Shown: positions 1-8,591, counted from the stretch's first letter. The stretch: DNA of 64,000 bases from Mycobacterium sp. PO1 (GCF_017312405.1 NZ_BLTG01000074.1:59344-123343), one strand, 5' to 3'. Notes: a model not told the origin generated them from the sequence alone. Translations and numbers: made by a program.

Positions 1-2
1 AG

Positions 3-395
3 AAGGCCATCGGCGAGCACATCGCACCCAAGATCACCAAGTCTGCAGCCGAGGCCGGCCGGCCGGCCCCGCGCATCGTCGCCGGCATCCCGGTGTGCCT
101 GTGCGCGAACTCGGAAATCGACGCCGCCAAGGAACGCGCCAACCGGATTCTCGCGGAGGCCGAGACGTCGCCGAACTATCAGCGCCTGCTCGACCGCGGT
201 GACGCGCGTGACGTCGGTGACCTCTGTGCGGCCGGCGACGAAGAGGCCATCCTGGCGCGCTTCAAGCGGTTCGCCGATGCCGGTGTCACCGACCTGTCGG
301 TGCGACTGCTGCCGATCGGAGACACCCGCGACGAGTTGATCGCGTCGAAGTACCGCACCCGCGAGGTGATCGCCGAACTGGCCAAGGCCGTATGA
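3..395 (+). CDS. F420-dependent LLM-class oxidoreductase, C-terminal part
   Basis: The reading frame is open from the left edge (first full codon at 3) to TGA at 393-395, so only about the last 130 residues are present. The segment ending in a conserved-looking L-L-P-I-G-D-T-R-D-E-L-I-A-S-K run resembles the end of actinobacterial luciferase-like F420-dependent oxidoreductases of the TIGR03564 type. Those enzymes use reduced cofactor F420 for hydride transfer or monooxygenation. No cofactor site is visible because the N-terminal TIM barrel lies outside the window. The family call is from pattern recall. The gene is followed closely, same strand, by a CoA-transferase. Confidence 0.6.
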   Translation, partial: KAIGEHIAPKITKSAAEAGRPAPRIVAGIPVCLCANSEIDAAKERANRILAEAETSPNYQRLLDRGDARDVGDLCAAGDEEAILARFKRFADAGVTDLSVRLLPIGDTRDELIASKYRTREVIAELAKAV

Positions 396-434
396 TCACC
401 GTCTGCCGTGGATGAGACGCCGAAGGGAACCGCA

Positions 435-1529
435 GTGAACAGCCCGGGCCCGTTGGCCGGAATCCGGATCCTCGAGGTCGGCGTCATGCTGGCCGGTCCG
501 TACGCCACCATGATGCTCGCCGATCTCGGCGCCGAGGTCATCAAGATAGAGCCGCCCGGCGGCGAGATCTCTCGGCAGGTGTCCGACAGCTACTTCGCCA
601 GCCTGAACCGCAACAAGCAGAGCGTGTGCCTGGACCTGCGCTCGGCGCAGGGTCGGCAGGCACTCGGAGAGCTGGTCGCCGAATCCCATGCGCTGCTGGT
701 CAACATGAAGCCCTCCGCGATCCGACGTCTCGGCCTGACCTATGACGCGTTGCGGAAGTTCAACGAGGCGATCGTATGCGTCGCACTGACCGGCTTCGGT
801 CTCGACGGTGGCGACGACCCGGCATTCGACTACGTCATCCAGGCGGCTACCGGGGTCGCGGCCATGACCGGCGATCCCGACGGCCCGCCGACCCTGCCCG
901 GGTACTCGTCGGTGGACAATTCCACCGGTCTCACCGCGGCGCTGGGGCTGCTGGCCCAGATCCTCTCGGGCCGGGGCGGGCAGGTGGATGTGTCGCTGCG
1001 TGACGTCATGCTCTCGCAGCTGAATTACCGGGCGTCGGCATTCCTCAACGACGGCGCGGCGCCCCGCCGGTACCCGATGGGCGCGCACTCGTATTACGTT
1101 CCGGCGCAGTTGTTCACCACCGCCGAGGGTTATCTGGCGCTGTTCATCACCCATGACGCGTTCTGGGCCGCGTTCGCCGGCGAGGCCAGCATCGAGGGCT
1201 TCCCGACCATGGCAGAACGGGCAGCCCGGCGGGACGAGGTTCTTGCGGTCGTCACCGCCGCGTTGGCCCGCGATTCGGCTGCCAACTGGGAGGCGCGGCT
1301 CAAGCCGCTGGGGATCCCGGTGTCGGCGGTGCGCACACTGCCCGAGGCGCTGGCGGCCACCCCCGAGGTCGTCGTGTCAGCGGGTCGGTTCCAGTTGGTG
1401 CGCAGCCCGATCCGCATCGCCGGCTACGAACCGCACTACCGGGCGGCGCCTCAGCTCGACGAGCACGCCGACGTGATCGACGATCCCGCCCGGCCGTCTC
1501 ACTCGGCTCATTCGGCTCACTCGTCATAG
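435..1529 (+). CDS. CaiB/BaiF family CoA-transferase (family III)
   Basis: A family III CoA-transferase moves CoA between acyl-CoA and a free acid. The N-terminus G-P-L-A-G-I-R-I-L-E-V-G and the D-L-G-A-E-V-I-K-I-E-P-P-G-G segment are hallmarks. The V-D-V-S-L-R-D-V motif supplies the expected catalytic aspartate. I chose the GTG at 435 because GAAGGGA at 422-428 lies 6 bases upstream; an in-frame ATG at 408 has no ribosome site. Length from 435 is 364 residues, normal for the family. The last 13 bases overlap the convergent ferredoxin gene. The C-terminal S-H-S-A-H-S-A-H-S-S is a low-complexity tail. The actual CoA donor and acceptor cannot be read from sequence. Confidence 0.85.
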   Translation: MNSPGPLAGIRILEVGVMLAGPYATMMLADLGAEVIKIEPPGGEISRQVSDSYFASLNRNKQSVCLDLRSAQGRQALGELVAESHALLVNMKPSAIRRLGLTYDALRKFNEAIVCVALTGFGLDGGDDPAFDYVIQAATGVAAMTGDPDGPPTLPGYSSVDNSTGLTAALGLLAQILSGRGGQVDVSLRDVMLSQLNYRASAFLNDGAAPRRYPMGAHSYYVPAQLFTTAEGYLALFITHDAFWAAFAGEASIEGFPTMAERAARRDEVLAVVTAALARDSAANWEARLKPLGIPVSAVRTLPEALAATPEVVVSAGRFQLVRSPIRIAGYEPHYRAAPQLDEHADVIDDPARPSHSAHSAHSS

Positions 1530-1885
1530 GTGACCGTCACCGTGGGTGTGTCCGGGACCGCCTGGCATGTCAGCACGTACCCCTCGTCGACCTCGTCTTC
1601 GGTCAGTGCATCGTTGGTACGCATCGTGGCGCGGCCTTCCTTGAGCAGCGCCATGCAGGTGCCGCAGTTTCCGGCCTCGCAGGAGAACGGGGGCCCCAGC
1701 CCGGCGCGCCGGGCGCTGTCGAGCAGCGTCTCGCCGGGCTTCGGCGGCACCGATGCGGTGCTGCCGTCCAGGTGGATCGTGATGGTGCCCGGGCTCTGGT
1801 CCTCCGCTGCCTGCGACTGTGTCTCCAACTCTGCGTCCACCCTTGCGTCCAACTCCGTCACTGCGGGCCCCTGTTCCGCGGCCAA
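1517..1885 (-). CDS. [2Fe-2S] plant-type ferredoxin
   Basis: A short electron-transfer protein. The pattern C-E-A-G-N-C-G-T-C (C-x4-C-x2-C) followed about 30 residues later by L-T-C-Q gives the four ligands of a plant/adrenodoxin-like [2Fe-2S] cluster in a beta-grasp fold. About 35 acidic, poorly conserved residues precede the fold. The longest frame begins with TTG at 1885; an in-frame GTG at 1861 has a better Shine-Dalgarno (AGGGG) and may be the real start. It diverges from the acyl-CoA synthetase gene, with the palindromic operator at 1917-1935 between them. It is a candidate donor for the Rieske oxygenase at 44-45 kb, which has no ferredoxin of its own; that pairing is inference. Confidence 0.85.
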   Translation of the reverse strand: MAAEQGPAVTELDARVDAELETQSQAAEDQSPGTITIHLDGSTASVPPKPGETLLDSARRAGLGPPFSCEAGNCGTCMALLKEGRATMRTNDALTEDEVDEGYVLTCQAVPDTPTVTVTYDE

Positions 1886-1916
1886 CTGACCGTCTCGACA
1901 TTGTCATTCTGATAAT

Positions 1917-1935
1917 AGGAGAATAGTATTCTCCT
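1917..1935. promoter_or_regulatory. Palindromic operator, copy A
   Basis: AGGAGAATAGTATTCTCCT is palindromic over all nine base pairs around a central base and contains the shared core GAGAATNNNATTCTC at 1919-1933. It lies between the divergent ferredoxin and acyl-CoA synthetase starts, where a TetR-type repressor could cover both promoters. Five other perfect copies of the core occur in the window. Confidence 0.75.
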
Positions 1936-1996
1936 GAACAAGCGGTAGCGCTCTCTCCATTCCTGTTCTGTGCTACCGGGAAGGGGCGCGCGCAAC

Positions 1997-3394
1997 GTGA
2001 CAGGGCGATCGGTGCTCGCCTTCCAGGAGCGGCACTACACGCTCGCCGACCTCGACGCACTCGCTGCCGGCCTGGCCGCAGAATTGCACGAGCACGGGGT
2101 GCGGGCCGGTCACCGGGTGGCGGTGATGTCGTCGAACCGGCCGGAGTTCGTCGTCGCGTTGCGCGCCCTCTGGCGTCTCGGCGTGGCCGCGGTGCTGCTC
2201 AGTCCCGCCTGGAAGCAGCGCGAGGTGCGACATGCGCTGACGTTGACCAGTCCGGTATTCGCTGTCGGCGACCACCCGGTGCTGGCCGAGGTGATGCCGA
2301 TGCGGCACCTCGATGAGCCGCTCGACGCCGCGGACCCCGGCCCGGCCCAAGCGAACGATCCGTCGTCAGATGCGGTGTTGGTGTTCAGTTCCGGCACGAC
2401 GGGCATGCCCAAGGCGGTGCGGCACACCCACGCCTCGCTGGCCGCGGCGGTGCGGCACTGGCGCGAGGCTCTGCAGGTGTCACCGTCGGACCGCCTGCAG
2501 GTGATGACGCCGCCGTCGCACATTCTCGGCCTGCTGAACATCGTGATGGCGCTCGATGCCGGGGCATGGATACGCCTGCATCCTCGCTTCGACATCGACA
2601 CCATGCTCGCCCACATCGAATCCGACCGGATCACCATCGAGATGGCGGTCGCCCCCATTGCGCTGGCCCTGTCGGCGCATCCGCGCCTGGAGTCGTTCGA
2701 TCTGTCCTCGCTGCGCTACATCATGTGGTGCGCCACCCCGGTCACCGAAAGCGTCGCCGCGGCGGTCGCTGCGCGGACGGGTGTGCGCTGGGTGACTGCG
2801 TACGGCGCCAGCGAGTTGCCGGTGATCTCGTGCAACGACCTGTACGACGCGAAGTTGGACACCGTGGGTAGGGCGGTTCCCGGTGTCGCGCTGCGCATCG
2901 TCGCGCTGGACACCGGTGAGCTCGTCGGACCCGGTACCGAAGGCGAGATCCAGGTGCGCTCCGAGTCGGCGATGGCCGGGTACCTGCCTGCGGATTCCAC
3001 CGCAGCGGCATTCGCCGACGGGTGGTACCGCACCGGTGACGTCGGCTCCGTCGACGGTGACGGTTGGTTGCGGATCACCGATCGCGCCAAGGAGATGATC
3101 AAGGTGCGCGGCTTCCAGGTCGCGCCCGCCGAGATCGAGGCGGTGCTGCACGGTCACCGCGCTGTCGAGGACTGTGCGGTGTTCGGTGTGCCCGCCGCCG
3201 ACGGGGAGGCCATCGTGGCCGCCGTCAAGCTCTCGGCCGCGGTACCGCCCGACGAACTCGCCGAACTGGTCTCTGATCAGTTGGCGTCCTACAAGCGGCC
3301 CGGCCGCGTCGTCGTCGTCGACGAGATACCCCGTCTGCCTTCGGGCAAAGTGCTACGCCGAATATTGAAGGAGCGTCTGTGGACGTCCGTCTGA
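1997..3394 (+). CDS. AMP-dependent acyl-CoA synthetase/ligase
   Basis: An ANL-superfamily ligase that would activate a carboxylate to its CoA thioester through an acyl-adenylate. Visible motifs are the P-loop-like F-S-S-G-T-T-G-M-P-K, Y-G-A-S-E in the adenylate site, Y-R-T-G-D-V-G, and the C-terminal catalytic lysine in R-L-P-S-G-K-V-L-R-R. About 465 residues is short for the family, mainly at the N-terminus. GTG at 1997 is preferred because GGAAGGGG at 1979-1986 precedes it; GTG at 1970 is the longer alternative. It is the first gene of an operon with a FadE pair and a crotonase, behind operator copy A. It probably starts CoA-dependent breakdown of the pathway acid. Confidence 0.85.
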   Translation: MTGRSVLAFQERHYTLADLDALAAGLAAELHEHGVRAGHRVAVMSSNRPEFVVALRALWRLGVAAVLLSPAWKQREVRHALTLTSPVFAVGDHPVLAEVMPMRHLDEPLDAADPGPAQANDPSSDAVLVFSSGTTGMPKAVRHTHASLAAAVRHWREALQVSPSDRLQVMTPPSHILGLLNIVMALDAGAWIRLHPRFDIDTMLAHIESDRITIEMAVAPIALALSAHPRLESFDLSSLRYIMWCATPVTESVAAAVAARTGVRWVTAYGASELPVISCNDLYDAKLDTVGRAVPGVALRIVALDTGELVGPGTEGEIQVRSESAMAGYLPADSTAAAFADGWYRTGDVGSVDGDGWLRITDRAKEMIKVRGFQVAPAEIEAVLHGHRAVEDCAVFGVPAADGEAIVAAVKLSAAVPPDELAELVSDQLASYKRPGRVVVVDEIPRLPSGKVLRRILKERLWTSV

Positions 3395-4197
3395 ACGAAG
3401 AGCAACGGCAGTTGCGCGCCGCGGCAGCGGATCTGGCCGACGACCTCGGACCCGACTCGGTCGCCGATCTCGAGGACGAAGCTCGCCGCGCAAGACTGGA
3501 AAAAGCGTTGGATGCCACTGGTTTTCGTTCGCTGCGTGCCGACGGAGCATCTGGTGTCGAGATCGCCATCGTGGCCGAAGAACTCGCGCGCGGCCTCGTC
3601 GACGTCCCCTACCTCGGCCCCGTTCTCGCCGACGACCTGCGTGGCAGGCTCGGACGCGAGGTGCCGCATGGGGCCGGCTCCGGGCCGGCGTCGGTGGACC
3701 TCACCGGCAGCCTCGCCGGGGTGGTCGAATCGCCCGTCGAGCTGCCAGAGCTGTCCGACGAGGACTCCGGCCGGTGGTATGCGCTGGCGCTGTCGGCGAC
3801 CGCGGCAGACATCCTCGGAGCCGCCCGGGGAACGCACGCACTGGCGACCGAATACGCCAAGGTGCGTGAACAGTACGGCGCGCCCATCGCCTCGTATCAG
3901 GCTGTCGGACACCTGCTGGCCGAGGCGCTGGCGTTGATCGAGGGGTCGGTCAGTGTCGTGCGGCATGCCGCGTGGGCGGTCGACGCGCTGCCGGTGCGTG
4001 AAGCCGTCGAGGCCGCCCGCGTCGCGAAGCTCTACTGTGCCAAAGCGGGATTGACGGTCTGTGAGACGTCGATCCAGGTACACGGCGGCATCGGCAACAC
4101 CTGGGAGTGCCTGGCGCACGTGTATCTACGCCGGGTCCTGGCCGCGACCGAATGCTGGCCCGTCAACCTGGAGGAGCTGACCATTGGACTTTCGTGA
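3379..4197 (+). CDS. Acyl-CoA dehydrogenase, short subunit of a FadE pair
   Basis: A 272-residue acyl-CoA dehydrogenase, much shorter than the usual 380-400. The N-terminal helical domain is abbreviated. The C-terminal domain is recognisable (R-E-Q-Y-G-A-P-I-A-S-Y-Q-A-V-G-H and Q-V-H-G-G-I-G-N-T-W-E). The next gene encodes a fuller subunit, the arrangement of actinobacterial heteromeric alpha2beta2 enzymes such as the steroid side-chain ChsE/FadE26-27 type. The GTG start follows GAAGGAG, overlaps the ligase gene by 16 bases and is itself overlapped 14 bases by its partner, implying translational coupling. Substrates of known pairs are bulky ring-bearing acyl-CoAs, so a polycyclic or cyclic substrate is plausible but not shown. 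Confidence 0.85.
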   Translation: MDVRLNEEQRQLRAAAADLADDLGPDSVADLEDEARRARLEKALDATGFRSLRADGASGVEIAIVAEELARGLVDVPYLGPVLADDLRGRLGREVPHGAGSGPASVDLTGSLAGVVESPVELPELSDEDSGRWYALALSATAADILGAARGTHALATEYAKVREQYGAPIASYQAVGHLLAEALALIEGSVSVVRHAAWAVDALPVREAVEAARVAKLYCAKAGLTVCETSIQVHGGIGNTWECLAHVYLRRVLAATECWPVNLEELTIGLS

Positions 4198-5272
4198 TTC
4201 ACCGGACGAGGCCGCATTCCGCGAACGGCTGCGCGGCTGGCTGGCCGAGCAGAAGGGCAGATTCCCGACCTCCGGCGACGCCTACTGGGCCAAGGCCGGG
4301 GAGTGGCATCAGGCGCTCTACGCCGCCGGCTTCTTCGGGACATCGTGGCCGGAGAAGTACGGCGGCCAGGACCTACCGCCGGTGTACGACGTCATCGTCG
4401 ACGAGGAGATCGCCAAAGCCGGCGCACCGGCTCGGCCCAGCCTGGGCTACCTGGTCGTAGGGCTCTCCCATCACGGCAACGAGGAACTGCGGCAACGCTT
4501 TCTGCCCGGCATGATCAACGGGACCGAACGCTGGTGTCAGGGCTTCTCGGAACCCGGGGCGGGTTCGGACCTGGCGTCGCTGGCGACGACAGCGGTCCGC
4601 GACGGGGACGACTACCTCATCACCGGGCACAAGATCTGGACCAGCTATTCCGACGTCGCCGACTGGTGTCTGGTGCTGGCCCGCACCGACAGGGACGTGC
4701 CCAGGCATCGAGGCATCTCGGCGTTCATCGTCTCCATGCACCAACCCGGCATCGAGCAGCGGCCGTTGAAGATGATGAGCGGGGTGACCAAGGAATTCGG
4801 TCAGGTCGCGTTCGACGGCGCGCGGGTCCCCGCCGAGAACATGGTCGGCGCACCGGGCGAGGGCTGGAAGCTGGCGATGACGATCGTCAGTCATGAGCGG
4901 GAGCCCTCCACCCTGGGATTCTCGGCCCGCTACGGGAAGACCGTGCGTCAGATGGCATCTCGGTTACAGGGGGCGCCGCCGGAGGAGCTGTCTTGGGCGT
5001 GGGTGCAGACCGAGATGCTGCGGCTGCACGTCCGGCGGCGGTTGTCCGAGCAGCTCGACGGGCTCACCCACGGCCCCCAGGGATCGCTGGACAAACTGCT
5101 CATGACGTGGGTCGAGCAGTCGGTCGGACACGCCGCGCTCAAGACCGTCGGCACCGCCGACGAGGAGTTGTTCGGCGCCTACATGTACAGCCGCGCGCAG
5201 AGCGTCATGGGCGGCACCTCGCAAATCCAGAAGAACATCATCGCCCAACGCATCCTCGGCCTGGGAGGCTAA
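4184..5272 (+). CDS. Acyl-CoA dehydrogenase, long subunit of the FadE pair
   Basis: A 362-residue acyl-CoA dehydrogenase. W-C-Q-G-F-S-E-P-G-A-G-S-D-L-A-S-L is the FAD/substrate segment, H-K-I-W-T-S-Y the middle domain, and G-G-T-S-Q-I-Q-K-N-I-I-A-Q-R-I-L-G the C-terminal FAD contact. It starts with TTG at 4184 behind a GGAG site and overlaps the short subunit by 14 bases. It would form a heteromer with that protein and introduce an alpha,beta double bond into an acyl-CoA, passing electrons to an electron-transfer flavoprotein encoded elsewhere. The crotonase that follows 3 bases later is the natural next step. Confidence 0.88.
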   Translation: MDFRDSPDEAAFRERLRGWLAEQKGRFPTSGDAYWAKAGEWHQALYAAGFFGTSWPEKYGGQDLPPVYDVIVDEEIAKAGAPARPSLGYLVVGLSHHGNEELRQRFLPGMINGTERWCQGFSEPGAGSDLASLATTAVRDGDDYLITGHKIWTSYSDVADWCLVLARTDRDVPRHRGISAFIVSMHQPGIEQRPLKMMSGVTKEFGQVAFDGARVPAENMVGAPGEGWKLAMTIVSHEREPSTLGFSARYGKTVRQMASRLQGAPPEELSWAWVQTEMLRLHVRRRLSEQLDGLTHGPQGSLDKLLMTWVEQSVGHAALKTVGTADEELFGAYMYSRAQSVMGGTSQIQKNIIAQRILGLGG

Positions 5273-5275
5273 GCC

Positions 5276-6040
5276 ATGTACGACATGCCGGAAGAGATCG
5301 ACGTCCAGGCCGACGGAGCGCTGCGCATCATCACGCTGAACCGGCCCGATGACCTCAACGCGGTCAACGACAACCTGCACGTGGGGCTGGCACGACTATG
5401 GGACGCTCTCAACGAGGACGCGGGCGCCCGCGCAGCGGTGATCACCGGTGCGGGACGGGCGTTTTCCGCCGGCGGCGATTTCCACTATCTCGACGAGTTG
5501 CGCAAAGACGAAGCCCTGCGGCAGAAGACGATCAAACACGGCCGCGACATCGTGATCGGTATGGTGCGCTGCCGGATTCCGGTTGTCGCCGCGGTCAACG
5601 GACCGGCTGTCGGTCTGGGCTGCAGCCTGGCCGCGCTGTCCGACGTGGTCTACATCGCCGAGAATGCGTTTTTCGCCGATCCGCACGTGTCCATCGGCCT
5701 AGTGGCCGCCGACGGCGGGCCTCTGGTGTGGGGAAGCCAGATCAGTCTGCTCCAGGCCAAAGAGTTCGCGCTCACCGGAGTGCGCATCAAGGCGCAGCGC
5801 GCGGTGGAACTCGGCCTGGCGAACCACGTGGTGGCCGACCCGTTGGCCGAGGCGGTGACGTGTGCCAATAAGTTGCTCGAGCTACCGCAGCAGGCCGTCG
5901 AGGCCACCAAGCGGCTGATGAACATTCAATTGGAGAAGTCGGTGATGGCCTCGCTGGACTACGCCAACCTCGCCGAGTACGTGTCGTTCGGCACCGCCGA
6001 CTTCAACAGGATCGTCGACGGCCTGATCGCCAAGAACTGA
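5276..6040 (+). CDS. Enoyl-CoA hydratase/isomerase family protein (crotonase fold)
   Basis: A 254-residue crotonase. The oxyanion-hole elements S-A-G-G-D-F and N-G-P-A-V-G-L-G-C-S are present. The two glutamates of classical enoyl-CoA hydratase are not: the positions are Ser in G-C-S-L-A and His in A-D-P-H-V-S. The reaction may therefore be isomerisation, C-C bond hydrolysis or another crotonase chemistry rather than simple hydration. It is the last gene of the ligase-FadE-FadE-crotonase operon and starts 3 bases after the previous stop. It ends convergently with the SDR pair. Confidence 0.8.
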   Translation: MYDMPEEIDVQADGALRIITLNRPDDLNAVNDNLHVGLARLWDALNEDAGARAAVITGAGRAFSAGGDFHYLDELRKDEALRQKTIKHGRDIVIGMVRCRIPVVAAVNGPAVGLGCSLAALSDVVYIAENAFFADPHVSIGLVAADGGPLVWGSQISLLQAKEFALTGVRIKAQRAVELGLANHVVADPLAEAVTCANKLLELPQQAVEATKRLMNIQLEKSVMASLDYANLAEYVSFGTADFNRIVDGLIAKN

Positions 6041-6049
6041 CCGCACTCG

Positions 6050-6098
6050 CGGTCAGAAGGTGCTCTCGGTCCAAAGGGTGCTTGCCGGTCAGAAGGTG
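6050..6098 (+). repeat. Short imperfect direct repeats between convergent genes
   Basis: CGGTCAGAAGGTG occurs at 6050-6062 and again at 6086-6098, with a degraded copy CGGTCCAAAGGGTG at 6067-6080. The period is about 18 bases. The last copy runs into the 3' end of the SDR gene. It could be a slippage product or a weak transcription-end structure; no U-tract is visible. Confidence 0.5.
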
Positions 6099-6844
6099 AG
6101 GGCTTCGGAGCGTTGGATGGTGCCGGTGACGCCGGCGGCATCCTGCTGTGCGAGCCGCACCGCCGCATCGGCCATCGCCTCGGGCGGTTCGATCATCTCC
6201 GGTGGCACCCGCATCCCGGCGCCACTGGCCTGCCATCCCTCCGTCATCACGACCCGAGACGGGCTCAGGCAATTCACTGCGATGTTGTCGGGCCGCAGGT
6301 CGGCCGCCAATCCCAGATAGAGCCGCTCGACGGCGGCCTTGGACACCCAGTACGCGTTGGCGCCGAGCTCGGTCGTCGTGACACCGGTGGTGGTGACGGC
6401 GATCAGCGAGCCTCCACCGCGGGCACGGACATGCGGGATCACCGCCTTGGTGACCAGGAAAACGCCGGTGGTGTTGACGTCGATACACAGCTGCCAGCGC
6501 TTGAGCGGGGTCGACTCGACGGGTCCCAGCCACAACACTCCGGCGTTGGCGACCAGAATGTCGATGCCGCCGAATTCGGCAACGGTTGCGGTGACCGCGC
6601 CATCGACCGATTGTTCGCTGGTGACATCACACGGCACCGGGAGCGCACGGCCGCCCTGCTCGACGATGCCGGCCGCGACCGAGCCGATGGTGCCGGGCAG
6701 CTTCCCTTCCTGCTCGGAGCGGGCCGCGACGGTGACGGCGGCGCCCGCTCGGGCCAGCGCGCCCGCGATGGTCGCGCCGATGCCGCGGCTGGCGCCGGCG
6801 ACGAACGCCACCTTGCCGACCAGCGGTCGACGCGTTGCGGTCAT
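6089..6844 (-). CDS. Short-chain dehydrogenase/reductase
   Basis: A classical SDR of 251 residues. The Rossmann motif is G-A-S-R-G-I-G-A-T-I near residue 18, the structural motif is V-A-N-A-G, and catalytic Y-x3-K is Y-W-V-S-K. It should interconvert a secondary alcohol and ketone with NAD(P)H. The ATG start overlaps the stop of the upstream SDR (ATGA), so the two are co-translated. Operator copy B lies upstream of the pair. The substrate is probably a hydroxy/keto intermediate of the pathway; nothing in the sequence specifies it. Confidence 0.88.
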   Translation of the reverse strand: MTATRRPLVGKVAFVAGASRGIGATIAGALARAGAAVTVAARSEQEGKLPGTIGSVAAGIVEQGGRALPVPCDVTSEQSVDGAVTATVAEFGGIDILVANAGVLWLGPVESTPLKRWQLCIDVNTTGVFLVTKAVIPHVRARGGGSLIAVTTTGVTTTELGANAYWVSKAAVERLYLGLAADLRPDNIAVNCLSPSRVVMTEGWQASGAGMRVPPEMIEPPEAMADAAVRLAQQDAAGVTGTIQRSEALTF

Positions 6845-7605
6845 TTCGGCGGGAACCGCAATGCACCGTCCAGGCGGATGATTTCGCCGTTGAGGTAGTC
6901 GTTTTCGATGATGCTCTGCGCCAGCTGCGCGTACTCCGACGACCGGCCCATCCGCTTGGGGAAGGGCACCTGAGCGGCCCAGTACTGCTCGAGCTGGTCG
7001 GTGGCCTTGCCGTAGGCCGGCGTGTTGATGGTGCCCGGCGCGATCGTCACCACGCGGATACCCAGCGGGGACAGGTCGCGCGCGGCCACCAGCGTCATTC
7101 CGAGGACGCCGCCCTTGGCCGCTGCATAGGGCAGCTGACCGATCTGTCCCTCGTATCCGGCGATCGAGGCGGTGTTGACGATGACGCCGCGGCCGCCTTC
7201 ACCGAGCGGTTCGGTGGTGGCGATGGCCGCCGCCGACAGCCGCATCACGTTGAACACCGCTGTCAGGTAGAACTCGATGGTGGTCTTGAAGCCGTCGAGA
7301 TCCAGTGGGGTGCCGTCCTTGCCGACCAGCCGCCCACCGGTGGCCGGGCCGCCGTGGGTGTCCACCGAGATACGCAGGGGTGCAAGGGCTTGCGCTTCGG
7401 CGACGGCGATGTTCACCGACTCCTCGGAGGTGGCGTCGGTCCGCACGTAGCGCACGCCGAGTTCGGATTCGAGCGCCTTGCCCTTGTCGTCGGCCATGTC
7501 GGCGACGACGACCTTGGCGCCGGCTCCGTGCAGACGCCGTACCGTGGCTTCACCCAAGCCGCCCGCGCCGCCGACGACGAGGGCCGAACACCCGTTGATC
7601 TGCAT
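6841..7605 (-). CDS. Short-chain dehydrogenase, 3-hydroxyacyl-CoA dehydrogenase-like
   Basis: A 254-residue SDR with G-G-A-G-G-L-G-E-A-T near the N-terminus and Y-A-A-A-K as the catalytic Tyr/Lys pair. The Q-I-N-G-C-S-A-L-V-V-G-G-A-G-G-L-G start and the N-T-A-S-I-A-G-Y-E-G-Q-I-G-Q stretch resemble type 10 / 2-methyl-3-hydroxyacyl-CoA dehydrogenases, so oxidation of a 3-hydroxyacyl-CoA is the likely job. The start is ATG at 7605 after AGGAGGG. Operator copy B ends 33 bases upstream. It is the first gene of a two-SDR operon divergent from the MeaB-type gene. Confidence 0.86.
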   Translation of the reverse strand: MQINGCSALVVGGAGGLGEATVRRLHGAGAKVVVADMADDKGKALESELGVRYVRTDATSEESVNIAVAEAQALAPLRISVDTHGGPATGGRLVGKDGTPLDLDGFKTTIEFYLTAVFNVMRLSAAAIATTEPLGEGGRGVIVNTASIAGYEGQIGQLPYAAAKGGVLGMTLVAARDLSPLGIRVVTIAPGTINTPAYGKATDQLEQYWAAQVPFPKRMGRSSEYAQLAQSIIENDYLNGEIIRLDGALRFPPK

Positions 7606-7637
7606 TCGCCCTCCTGAAACGGCTACTCTCCTCAGTA

Positions 7638-7652
7638 GAGAATATCATTCTC
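7638..7652. promoter_or_regulatory. Palindromic operator, copy B
   Basis: GAGAATATCATTCTC, both 6-base arms perfect. It sits 33 bases from the SDR start on the minus strand and 55 bases from the MeaB-type GTG start on the plus strand. One protein bound here could control both directions. Confidence 0.75.
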
Positions 7653-7706
7653 GCAAATGGTAGGGATGCTGCGGAAGGGGGAACGCCTCTGCGTACTCTC
7701 GGTGAC

Positions 7707-8579
7707 GTGATCATCGACGAGCTCATCGCCGCCGCCGCGGGTGGTTCGGCGCGCGCGACCGGGCGTCTGCTCAGCCTCGTCGAGAGCCCGCGCCGCGACG
7801 AGGTGCTCGGAGCGCTCGGTGACGTGACCGCCGCCCGCGTGGTCGGCATCACCGGGCCACCCGGCGCGGGCAAGTCGACCACAGTCGGCGCGCTCGTCGG
7901 CGCCTACCGTGCACACGGCCAGCGGGTGGCCGTGCTCGCCGTGGACCCGTCGTCGCCCTACAGCGGCGGCGCCCTGCTGGGCGACCGCATCCGGATGGCC
8001 GCTCACATCAACGATCCCGACGTGCTGATCCGCTCGGTCGCGACGCGCGGGCATCTCGGTGGCCTGGCGGCAGCCGTCCCCGCCGCGGTCACGTTGCTGT
8101 CCGCTCTGAACTACGACCTGGTCGTCGTCGAAACCGTGGGCGTCGGTCAGTCCGAGATCGAGATCGCCGCGGTTGCCGACCCGACCGTGGTGGTCCTCAA
8201 TCCCGGTGCCGGCGACGCCATCCAGGCGGCGAAGGCCGGTCTGCTCGAGGTCGCCGACATCGTGGTGGTGAACAAGGCCGACCGCGAAGGCGCCGACCAG
8301 ACCGTCCGTGACCTGCGTGCCGAGACCGGGGTCCCGATCCTCAAGCTGATCGCTGCGCAGGGCGACGGAATCACCGAACTCGTCGAGGCCATCGACGCGC
8401 ATCACCGGACAGACAGCTCCGAACGCAGGAATGCGCGCGCCCGTTCACAGGTCCTGTCCCTGGCCCACACCATGCTGCGCCAGCACCCCGACCTCGATCG
8501 GCTCGCCGAGTCAGTCGCCAGCGGCTCCCTCGACCCCTACAGCGCTGCGGCCCAACTGGTCGCCGGCGGCCCCCACTGA
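7707..8579 (+). CDS. meaB: MeaB/ArgK-type G3E GTPase (methylmalonyl-CoA mutase chaperone family)
   Basis: A 290-residue P-loop GTPase. Walker A is G-P-P-G-A-G-K-S near residue 50; A-V-D-P-S-S-P-Y-S-G-G-A-L-L-G-D-R-I-R-M is the family signature; V-V-E-T-V-G-V-G-Q-S is the switch/Walker B region; N-K-A-D is the G4 motif. MeaB proteins load or protect B12-dependent acyl-CoA mutases. No mutase subunit is in the window, so the partner is elsewhere or is an uncharacterised mutase. The start is GTG with a poor ribosome site. Being downstream of operator copy B, it may be induced with the pathway, consistent with propionyl-CoA or a branched acyl-CoA as a product. Confidence 0.85.
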   Translation: MIIDELIAAAAGGSARATGRLLSLVESPRRDEVLGALGDVTAARVVGITGPPGAGKSTTVGALVGAYRAHGQRVAVLAVDPSSPYSGGALLGDRIRMAAHINDPDVLIRSVATRGHLGGLAAAVPAAVTLLSALNYDLVVVETVGVGQSEIEIAAVADPTVVVLNPGAGDAIQAAKAGLLEVADIVVVNKADREGADQTVRDLRAETGVPILKLIAAQGDGITELVEAIDAHHRTDSSERRNARARSQVLSLAHTMLRQHPDLDRLAESVASGSLDPYSAAAQLVAGGPH

Positions 8580-8591
8580 ACGCAGAGCCGC

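Noticed and set aside
6113..6898. Long open frame on the + strand opposite the SDR genes, and similar frames opposite the FadE, P450 and ligase genes
   Set aside because: High-G+C shadow frames: low-complexity Arg/Gly/Asp-rich products, no motifs, and a well-supported gene on the other strand.
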